This document shows, one piece after another, positions 1 to 5,500 of a stretch of DNA of 7,818 nt. Both the position numbers and the translations under genes were made by a program. The DNA comes from an uncultured bacterium (lineage in GTDB: Bacteria > Planctomycetota > Phycisphaerae > Phycisphaerales > SM1A02), in NCBI GenBank assembly GCA_903914045.1, contig CAIWNO010000031.1, positions 1-7,818 on the forward strand, read 5' to 3'. The notes below the pieces were generated by a model that had not been told where the DNA came from, did no database searches, and was given only the letters and a program-made list of their open reading frames with translations. How positions within the stretch are numbered: the stretch's first letter is position 1; the number at the start of each line of letters is the position of its first letter.

Positions 1-7
1 AAAATGA

Positions 8-38
8 AAGGATCCAGCTCACCTCGAGCTGGATCCTT
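8..38. terminator. Strong hairpin, possible intrinsic terminator
   Basis: A perfect 13-bp inverted repeat (AAGGATCCAGCTC at 8-20, GAGCTGGATCCTT at 26-38) encloses a 5-base loop. Read on the minus strand, the stem is followed by TCATTTT, a modest U-rich tail. Read on the plus strand, it is preceded by AAAATGAAA, but no long T run follows. It could end a gene lying left of the window or act in both directions. The GGATCC in each arm is simply part of the symmetry. The stem is certain from sequence; the terminator role is inferred. Confidence 0.5.
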
Positions 39-84
39 CAGGCTCGGTTGGATGCGTTGAAATACTTTGCATCGCCAAGCCAGG

Positions 85-103
85 GTTGAGTGACTCACTC
101 AAC
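85..103. promoter_or_regulatory. Perfect 19-bp palindrome, operator-like
   Basis: GTTGAGTGA-C-TCACTCAAC is a perfect dyad with 9-bp arms around one central base. A one-base centre makes a good RNA hairpin less likely than a binding site for a dimeric DNA-binding protein. It lies in the AT-rich leader region, far upstream (about 130 bp) of the small ORF at 231. A TTGACT hexamer follows at 107-112, but no convincing -10 lies at the right distance. The regulator is unknown. Confidence 0.4.
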
Positions 104-140
104 ACATTGACTATCGAATACAAAAAACAAAATGCAAGCA

Positions 141-190
141 CACAAATATAAATTGTGAACTAGCACAAGAAAATGACGCAAAAACTTGTG
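141..190. promoter_or_regulatory. Phased CACAA/TTGTG elements in AT-rich leader
   Basis: Four short elements alternate in orientation: CACAA (141-145), TTGTG (153-157), CACAA (164-168) and TTGTG (186-190). Their centres are 12, 11 and 22 bp apart, so they fall close to whole helical turns. A TATAAA hexamer (147-152) sits between the first two. This could be a cluster of half-sites for a regulator near a promoter. Five-base words arise easily by chance in AT-rich DNA, so confidence is low. Confidence 0.25.
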
Positions 191-215
191 TAATTGGTCA
201 TAAGTGTTTATTGAA

Positions 216-222
216 AGAGGGG
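216..222 (+). promoter_or_regulatory. Strong Shine-Dalgarno for small ORF
   Basis: AGAGGGG lies 8 bases before the ATG at 231. It is among the best ribosome binding sites in the window and better than those of the larger neighbouring genes. It is the main reason for taking the small ORF at 231-329 seriously. Confidence 0.4.
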
Positions 223-230
223 CTAGAAAA

Positions 231-329
231 ATGTCGTTTTTTGACTCAGTGCTGGCCGTGGCAAGATATTTTGGGATGTGCTCTTTCTTTGGATACAAAT
301 CCACGAATACAAAAAGCGCAATGGCTTGA
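231..329 (+). CDS. Possible 32-aa small protein or leader peptide
   Basis: This ATG-to-TGA reading frame of 32 codons begins MSFFDSVLAVARYFG and ends in a short polar, Ser/Thr/Lys-rich tail. The first half is hydrophobic and aromatic and could form an amphipathic helix. AGAGGGG sits at ideal spacing before the ATG. The stop at 327-329 is 47 bases before the GTG start of the lipoprotein gene, so it could be a co-transcribed small protein or a leader peptide. I recognise no family. The support is the ribosome binding site and position only; without comparison to related genomes it may be chance. Confidence 0.33.
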   Translation: MSFFDSVLAVARYFGMCSFFGYKSTNTKSAMA

Positions 330-376
330 TTCAGAACCAAGCCTCTTCGCAGTCGAACTTGTTATACAGTTCTAGC

Positions 377-790
377 GTGAAACGCATTCTTCAAATTGTG
401 GCGATGCTTTTGTTGGCCAGTTGCGCCGCGGAGCCTGAAAAGGTTTCCAGCCCCAACTTAATTGGCGCTTGGAAAAGTGATTTTGACTCCACCACGCTCA
501 CCTGCGAAGACACGGGTTTATTCACCTTGTCATTCACGGGTCCAAAGACGCGCGCCATTGTGGGTGACTACACCTTTGATGGAAAAATTCTCACCTTTCG
601 CAATCGGCCAGAGACCAAATTGTGCGTGGATGAAACTGGCGTCTATGAAATCAAGATCAATGGCGCGCTGTTGATCGCGCGCAAGGTGAAAGACACTTGC
701 CCATTGCGTGAAAAGCAAATGGATCATTCGTGGACGCGCGTGAAAGCGGCGGGGCCGGGCTCTTCCGCGCCTGCATCGGCAGCGCAATAA
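377..790 (+). CDS. Small lipocalin-like outer-envelope lipoprotein
   Basis: The protein is 137 aa when started at GTG 377. This start gives a textbook lipoprotein signal: VKR, a short hydrophobic stretch and the lipobox LASC with Cys16 as the lipidated residue. The frame is open back to a GTG at 278, but that would bury the signal under 33 extra residues. The mature part begins with LIGAW (the GxW-type opening of lipocalin-like domains), followed by alternating short beta strands. It ends with G-x-Y, a long strand and KDTCPLR, the C-x-x-R pattern seen in small bacterial lipocalin-like proteins. Cys43, Cys83 and Cys108 in the mature protein may form a disulfide. The C-terminus is a low-complexity Gly/Ser/Pro/Ala tail. 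There is no good Shine-Dalgarno site. It probably sits on the periplasmic face of a membrane; its ligand is unknown. The lipoprotein call is firm and the fold is tentative. Confidence 0.75.
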   Translation: MKRILQIVAMLLLASCAAEPEKVSSPNLIGAWKSDFDSTTLTCEDTGLFTLSFTGPKTRAIVGDYTFDGKILTFRNRPETKLCVDETGVYEIKINGALLIARKVKDTCPLREKQMDHSWTRVKAAGPGSSAPASAAQ

Positions 791-859
791 TTCATTTGGA
801 CTTCGCAATTTTTCCGCGGTTCATTGATGTGTGTTTCGTTTAAATGCTTGGTCTTCATG

Positions 860-879
860 ATTGAAAATTGTTTTTCAAT
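860..879. promoter_or_regulatory. ATTGAAAA-N4-TTTTCAAT dyad upstream of malic enzyme
   Basis: A perfect inverted repeat with 8-bp arms (860-867 and 872-879) and a TTGT centre lies about 60 bp upstream of the malic enzyme ATG. This is the right place for an operator or a short leader hairpin. No clear -35/-10 pair overlaps it. It may equally serve as a weak terminator for the lipoprotein gene ending at 790, although the AT-only stem is weak for that. Confidence 0.35.
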
Positions 880-938
880 AGTTTGTACGCGTTCAAAAAT
901 CCTGTCGCTTGTCCAATTCAGGGGATAGACTTGCCGTC

Positions 939-2543
939 ATGCAAGGACGCACACTTTTACTGGATCCACGACTGAACAAAGCCACGGCATTCACGGAGGC
1001 TGAGCGGGAAAAATTAGGTTTGATCGGGTTGCTTCCCGACGGAATTGAGACCAGTCAAACCCACATTCACAGAGTGAACACACAACTGAGTCATTGCACC
1101 TCTCAGTTGGAAAAATATGTGTATTTAAGCGAGTTGGCCGACCGCAATGAGCGCTTGTTCTACATGTTGCTGCGTGCGGAACCAGAAATGTTGATGCCGA
1201 TTGTGTACACGCCAACAGTGGGCGAAGCGTGTCAGCAATTTGGGCACATCATGCGCCGACCGCGTGGCTTGTATGTCAGTTTGAAGCGCCGCGGAAAAAT
1301 AAAAGAGGTGCTGCGCAACTGGCCCGAAAAAGATGTGCGCTTTATTGTGGTGACCGACGGCGAGCGCATTCTTGGTTTAGGCGATCAGGGTGTCTGCGGC
1401 ATGGGAATTCCAATTGGAAAGTTGGCGCTGTACGCCGGCCTTGGTGGCGTGCCGCCAAACGTCACGCTGCCAGTGACGCTGGATGTTGGAACCAACAACG
1501 AAGCGTTTCTAGAAGACCCGCTCTATCCAGGCATGCGCCAGCGAAGAATTACGGGCGATGAATACACATCATTTGTTGATGAATTTGTGGACGCGGTGCA
1601 AGAAGTCTTTCCGCATTGCTGCATTCAATTTGAAGACTTCACCAACAAGACCGCCATTCCGTTGCTGGAGCGACATCGCAAGCGCGTGTGTTGTTTCAAC
1701 GACGACATTCAAGGCACGGCCGCCGTGGCGGTGGCTGGATTGTTCGGCGCGTGTCGCATTATGAAAAACAAAGTGCGCGACCAACGCGTCCTATTTTATG
1801 GCGCCGGAAGCGCCGCGATTGGCATTGCGGATTTATGCGTGTTGCAAATGACACGCGAAGGTTTGCCAGAGGCGGAGGCGCTGAAGCGATGTTTCTTGAT
1901 GAACTCAAAGGGCCTTGTGACCGCGGAATCCGTTGGTTTAAGTGATCAACAACGTCGCTACGCGCATGCCAACACGCCAACAAAAGAGTTGTTGCACGTG
2001 GTTGAAATGGTCAAGCCCACCGCGTTGATTGGCGTCAGCACAATTGCCGGCGCCTTCACGCCGGCAGTCATTGCCGCCATGGCTACATTAAATCCGCGGC
2101 CGATTTTGTTTCCGTATTCCAATCCCACAAGCAAGAGCGAGTGCACGGCCAAGGACGCCATTGAGCATTCGCAAGGTCGCGCCATTTTTGCCGCGGGCAG
2201 TCCATTTCCGCCGCTGCACTATCAAGGGAAACTTTTTGTGCCAGGGCAGGGAAACAATGTTTACATTTATCCAGCGGTTGGTTTGGCCGTGTACGCCACG
2301 GAAGCCAAGCGCGTGACCGACGACATGTTCCTGCGCGCCGCGGAAAGTTTGGCGGCGCAAGTCACCGAGGAAGATTTGCAAGTTGGTTTGATCTATCCAC
2401 CCGTGGCGGAAATTCATCCAACGCTGATTAAGGAAGCGGTGGATGTGGCGACTTTAATTTTTGATCAGGGTCTTGCCGGCGTTGCGCGACCTAGTGACAT
2501 TGACGCGTTTGTGCGCGGCAAGATTTACAACCCCACGTACTGA
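939..2543 (+). CDS. maeA: NAD-dependent malic enzyme (oxaloacetate-decarboxylating)
   Basis: The enzyme converts malate to pyruvate and CO2 while reducing NAD(P)+, linking C4 acids to pyruvate in the cytoplasm. Numbered from ATG 939 (534 aa), the malic N-terminal domain holds YTPTVG with the catalytic Tyr90, GERILGLGDQG, and GMGIPIGKL with the catalytic Lys161. The metal ligands are Glu232 and Asp233 in QFEDF and Asp256 in CFNDDIQGTAA. The C-terminal NAD-binding domain has FYGAGSAAIG (glycine loop 288-295) and FPYSNPTSKSE. The length matches the 540-570 aa MaeA/eukaryotic-type family rather than the shorter or phosphotransacetylase-fused MaeB types. AGGGGA at 920-925 is 13 bases before the ATG. 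A TTG at 909 in the same frame would add 10 residues and has no ribosome site. Asn322 stands where most relatives have the Asp closing the second beta strand of the nucleotide fold, so cofactor preference is open. The gene stands alone and converges on the metal ATPase gene. Confidence 0.95.
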   Translation: MQGRTLLLDPRLNKATAFTEAEREKLGLIGLLPDGIETSQTHIHRVNTQLSHCTSQLEKYVYLSELADRNERLFYMLLRAEPEMLMPIVYTPTVGEACQQFGHIMRRPRGLYVSLKRRGKIKEVLRNWPEKDVRFIVVTDGERILGLGDQGVCGMGIPIGKLALYAGLGGVPPNVTLPVTLDVGTNNEAFLEDPLYPGMRQRRITGDEYTSFVDEFVDAVQEVFPHCCIQFEDFTNKTAIPLLERHRKRVCCFNDDIQGTAAVAVAGLFGACRIMKNKVRDQRVLFYGAGSAAIGIADLCVLQMTREGLPEAEALKRCFLMNSKGLVTAESVGLSDQQRRYAHANTPTKELLHVVEMVKPTALIGVSTIAGAFTPAVIAAMATLNPRPILFPYSNPTSKSECTAKDAIEHSQGRAIFAAGSPFPPLHYQGKLFVPGQGNNVYIYPAVGLAVYATEAKRVTDDMFLRAAESLAAQVTEEDLQVGLIYPPVAEIHPTLIKEAVDVATLIFDQGLAGVARPSDIDAFVRGKIYNPTY

Positions 2544-2596
2544 AAATGCATGGGCGATTGATTGGCTGACATGTCTAGCGCGCGTGCTCTGTGTAA

Positions 2597-2627
2597 TTCA
2601 CTCACTATCAATTTGATAGAACGTGAA
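2597..2627. terminator. Imperfect hairpin between convergent genes
   Basis: TTCAC (2597-2601) pairs with GTGAA (2623-2627), and CTATCAA (2605-2611) with TTGATAG (2613-2619), with a 3-by-3 internal loop between the stems. It lies 54 bases after the malic enzyme stop and 19 bases beyond the ATPase stop, so it could slow transcription from both sides. There is no T run directly after it on the plus strand; a T-rich tract at 2645-2656 lies further on, inside the ATPase end. The structure is visible; termination is inferred. Confidence 0.35.
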
Positions 2628-2645
2628 GCGGCTTGGAGAATCGAT

Positions 2646-4640
2646 TTATTTTTTTGGTTCACGGAACGCCAGCAGTCGCAAGCCGTTGATCACCACGGCA
2701 ACCGTGCTGCCTTCGTGCATGATCACGGCAAGCGTGGTTCCAATCAGACCGCTTAAAGTCAGCGGAATCAGAATGAAAACCATGCCCATGCTCACCGCGA
2801 CATTTTGCCGGATCACTTTGCGCGCGAAACGCGCCAAGCCGATCGCAAATGGAATGCGCTGCAAATCGTCGGCCATAAGCGCAATGTCCGCAGCTTCAAG
2901 CGCCACATCCGTGCCGCCGCGGCCCATGGCAATTCCAACCGTGGCCATGGCCAGCGCGGGCGCGTCATTCACGCCGTCGCCCACCATGCCAATGGCGTGA
3001 TATTTTTCCAGCAGCGCTTTCACGCGGTTGATCTTGTCCTCGGGCAAAAGTTCCGCTTCGATTTCGTCAACGCCAACGTCGTTGGCAATGGATTGCGCCA
3101 CTCCTTTGCGATCGCCTGTGAGCATGATCACGGGTCGAACATTCAGTGCGTGCAAAAGGCGAATGGCTTCGGCGGCCTCGGCGCGCGGACGATCCGCAAG
3201 CGCGATGAAACCGAGAACTTTTTCGCCGCAACTCAACACGACAACGGTGTTGCCGCTGGCATCGTGTTGCGCCAGAGCATTGTTCATGGTGTCGCTCAGC
3301 GCCGCGCCGCTTTCGCGCATAAGCCGCGCGGAACCCACTTCAATTATTTTTCCCGCCACAGTTCCCGTTACACCCTTGCCCTTGATGGCGCTCACATTGT
3401 CCGCCGCCGCAACACGAATATCTTTTGCCTCCGCGGCGCGCACAATGGCGCGCGCAATGGGATGCTCGCTGCGTTGCTCAATGGCGCTGGCTGTTTCTAA
3501 AAGTTGACGCTCACTCACGCCATCCGCGGTGAACATGCTGACAATTTGCGGACGACCATTGGTCAGCGTGCCAGTTTTATCCAGCGCAATGGCGCGAAGA
3601 GTGGCCAGTCCCTCCAAATGCAAACCGCCTTTGATCAACACGCCAGATCGCGCGGCGCGGGCCACGCCAGAAAGAACCGCGGCGGGCGTGCTAATGGCAA
3701 GCGCGCATGGACTTGCTCCAACAAGCATGGCAATGGCGCGCAAAAGTGATTGGTCAAAGGGCAGCCATCCAAAATATGTTGGAATGACAAGCGCCAACAC
3801 GGTGCCCACAACAACGCAAGGCACATACACGCGCGTGAACGCTTCCGCGGCGCGTTGAGTTTGCCCCTTCTGTTGCTGCGCGTCCTCCACCAAAAGAATC
3901 ATGCGTGACATGGTGGATTGCGAACTTGGACGCGATACTCGGATCTCAAGGCTGCCATCACCATTCACGGTGCCGGCGAAGACTTCGTCGTTTACATCTT
4001 TTTCAACGGGCACGCTTTCGCCAGTGATTGGACTTTGATCAATGCTTCCGCTGCCCGCCAAAATAATTCCGTCGGCGGGCAGGCGCTCGCCTGGGCGCAC
4101 CACCACGACATCGCCCACAACAAGTTGCTCCACGGCGATGTCAATTTCTTGCGCGCCGCGTTTCACCTTTGCAAACTTGGGCGCCAACTTTCCCAGCGCG
4201 CGAATGGCTTTGCGCGACTGGCCCATGGCGTAATGTTCCAGAGCGTTTCCTAGTGAAAACAGAAACAGCAGCAATCCGCCGTCAATACCTTCGCCAATCC
4301 ACGCCGCAGCGATCGCGGCGACAACCATAAGAAAATCAACATCAAGCCGCGCCCTTAACGCCAAGCGCAAGCCCACCAGAAACGCGTTCCAACCCGCCAC
4401 CACATACACCACCGTCAAGCACGCCAGAAAAAATCCGCGATTGGTGACAACCCATCCGCTTGGCAGGCCCCATTGCAGGAACGTGTTGTCATTCACCACA
4501 ATCCAATCGCGTTGCAAGCACCATGCAAGCGCAAGAAAAATTCCAGCGACACATGGAATCCATAAATCATTGCGCCACCAAGCGGGGGACGCTTCATTGG
4601 AATTTATTTCTCCGCCGTGAGAATTTTGCACGCCGCACAT
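2646..4640 (-). CDS. P1B-4 heavy-metal efflux P-type ATPase
   Basis: This 664-aa inner-membrane pump couples ATP hydrolysis to export of a transition metal. The order is: hydrophobic segments near residues 26-42, 68-95, 100-117 and 119-140; actuator domain with TGES (206-209); two membrane segments (271-292 and 298-325), the second carrying SPC (310-312); phosphorylation motif DKTGT with Asp354; nucleotide-domain SEHP (391-394); hinge GDGVNDAP (554-561); and two last helices, with HEGST (642-646) in the final one. SPC plus HEG(G/S)T is the signature of subgroup P1B-4 (CoaT, CtpD, PfeT), whose substrates are Co2+, Fe2+ or sometimes Zn2+. Copper and Zn/Cd/Pb pumps instead carry CPx. There is no N-terminal HMA metal-binding domain or CxxC. 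Eight membrane segments are predicted, though many P1B-4 pumps are drawn with six. The start is the only upstream ATG, without a clear ribosome site. No metal-responsive regulator gene lies beside it. The exact metal cannot be read from sequence. Confidence 0.93.
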   Translation of the reverse strand: MCGVQNSHGGEINSNEASPAWWRNDLWIPCVAGIFLALAWCLQRDWIVVNDNTFLQWGLPSGWVVTNRGFFLACLTVVYVVAGWNAFLVGLRLALRARLDVDFLMVVAAIAAAWIGEGIDGGLLLFLFSLGNALEHYAMGQSRKAIRALGKLAPKFAKVKRGAQEIDIAVEQLVVGDVVVVRPGERLPADGIILAGSGSIDQSPITGESVPVEKDVNDEVFAGTVNGDGSLEIRVSRPSSQSTMSRMILLVEDAQQQKGQTQRAAEAFTRVYVPCVVVGTVLALVIPTYFGWLPFDQSLLRAIAMLVGASPCALAISTPAAVLSGVARAARSGVLIKGGLHLEGLATLRAIALDKTGTLTNGRPQIVSMFTADGVSERQLLETASAIEQRSEHPIARAIVRAAEAKDIRVAAADNVSAIKGKGVTGTVAGKIIEVGSARLMRESGAALSDTMNNALAQHDASGNTVVVLSCGEKVLGFIALADRPRAEAAEAIRLLHALNVRPVIMLTGDRKGVAQSIANDVGVDEIEAELLPEDKINRVKALLEKYHAIGMVGDGVNDAPALAMATVGIAMGRGGTDVALEAADIALMADDLQRIPFAIGLARFARKVIRQNVAVSMGMVFILIPLTLSGLIGTTLAVIMHEGSTVAVVINGLRLLAFREPKK

Positions 4641-4791
4641 GGCGTGAAGATAGCGGCGATTGTTTCACCCAACAGACTTGATTATGTAAACTTTGTAAGA
4701 AAGACGCGGGCGTTCATTGGCTTGCATTGAAATTGGTCACCACAAAAATTGCGTTCGGACGCATGCGCGGCGCCATGAAGAACGCGTGGAC
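4641..4791. promoter_or_regulatory. Divergent intergenic region, ATPase / flavoprotein
   Basis: These about 150 bases separate two genes transcribed away from each other and should hold both promoters. The AT-rich core (4676-4705, including attatgtaaactttgtaaga) is the likeliest promoter zone. I see only weak hexamers, for example TTGTTT (4660-4665) followed after 17 bases by TATGTA on the plus strand, and no clear metal-box dyad. The frame of the flavoprotein stays open to a TTG at 4717, so part of this stretch could be coding. Confidence 0.3.
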
Positions 4792-5427
4792 ATGGTTAGA
4801 ATGATTCGCATGGATGAATTTACATTTCCACCACCAACGCCCAGCGATTTGGGCGACAAAGAAATTGTCCGTGAAAGCGACGCGCTCGACGGCGTGCGCG
4901 TTGCCTTGCTTGTCACTGGTGGAATTGCCGCCATGAAGACTCCGTTTGTGGCGCGCGCGCTTCGCCGACATGGAGCCAGCGTGACCGCATTTTGCACTGA
5001 AGAAGCGCTGCGCTACGTGGCGCAGGACGCCTTGGCGTGGAGCACGAATTCACCCGTCATCACCAAACTTTCCGCCAGCGCCGAGCATCTCAGCGACGAC
5101 GCGCCGTTTGATATTTATTTAGTTGCACCCGCGACCGCCGCAAGCATTGGTCGCATGGCGCATGGCATTGCCGAAGGCGCGGTTGGCGCCACGCTTGCCT
5201 GCGCGATTGGAAGAATGGAGCAGGGCAGGGCGAAAGTTTTGGTAGCCCCAACCATGCACGGCGCCATGCACAATTCTATTTTGGTGAAAGCGCTTCGCGA
5301 ATTGAACGACATTGGCGTGCGGATTATTCCGCCAAGGGACGCCTATGGAAAACATAATTTGCCTGACGACGCCGAGTTGGTAAAAGAAGTTTGTTATGCG
5401 GTCTTGGCGTTGAAAGCGCGGCGTTAA
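4792..5427 (+). CDS. CoaC-like flavoprotein (PPC decarboxylase family)
   Basis: The protein is a 211-aa single flavin-binding domain of the family that includes 4'-phosphopantothenoylcysteine decarboxylase, a step in coenzyme A synthesis. Numbered from ATG 4792, a polar, proline-containing extension of about 33 residues precedes strand one and its glycine loop VTGGIAAMKTP (about 41-51). His99 lies 8 residues before the FDIYLVAPATAAS strand and aligns with the catalytic His of the Dfp/CoaC family. VAPATAAS (111-118) is the PASANT-like flavin motif. The substrate motif reads PTMHGAM instead of the bacterial PxMNxxM, and there is no counterpart of the ACGDxGxGR loop with its catalytic Cys. As I recall them, archaeal CoaBC proteins show the same His variant and also lack that loop, so this may be an archaeal-type CoaC. 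No CoaB synthetase domain follows. The start is uncertain: ATGs at 4792, 4801 and 4810, and a GTG at 4786, are in frame without a good ribosome site. A different decarboxylase or reductase role is possible. Confidence 0.8.
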   Translation: MVRMIRMDEFTFPPPTPSDLGDKEIVRESDALDGVRVALLVTGGIAAMKTPFVARALRRHGASVTAFCTEEALRYVAQDALAWSTNSPVITKLSASAEHLSDDAPFDIYLVAPATAASIGRMAHGIAEGAVGATLACAIGRMEQGRAKVLVAPTMHGAMHNSILVKALRELNDIGVRIIPPRDAYGKHNLPDDAELVKEVCYAVLALKARR

Positions 5428-5452
5428 TTCTTCATGCGTCTTATTCAAGTTT

Positions 5453-5467
5453 CAAAAATTATTTTTG
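5453..5467. promoter_or_regulatory. AT-rich 15-bp palindrome before propeller gene
   Basis: CAAAAAT-T-ATTTTTG is a perfect dyad lying 26 bases after the flavoprotein stop and 34 bases before the propeller gene start. It may be an operator or simply AT-rich promoter DNA. The run of T on either strand could also help a weak terminator. No standard -35/-10 pair is clear. Confidence 0.25.
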
Positions 5468-5485
5468 TGATGTAGTGCATTCTTT

Positions 5486-5492
5486 AAAAGGA
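5486..5492 (+). promoter_or_regulatory. Shine-Dalgarno deciding the propeller gene start
   Basis: AAAAGGA ends 8 bases before ATG 5501. It supports that start over the in-frame ATGs at 5555 and 5564, which would give a more typical short signal-peptide n-region. Confidence 0.6.
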
Positions 5493-5500
5493 TTCTATTC

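Noticed and set aside
153..168. CRP/FNR-like site TTGTGAACTAGCACAA
   Set aside because: The TGTG and CACA halves are 6 bases apart, not the 8 needed for a CRP-type site, so only a generic inverted repeat is claimed.
95..340. 81-codon minus-strand frame opposite the leader region
   Set aside because: Its composition follows the AT-rich plus strand, it lacks a ribosome site and domain pattern, and it overlaps the better-supported small ORF and the leader palindromes.
2805..3500. 231-codon plus-strand frame opposite the ATPase
   Set aside because: It lies wholly antisense to conserved P-type ATPase motifs, is His/Arg-rich as expected of a shadow frame, and has no recognisable domain.
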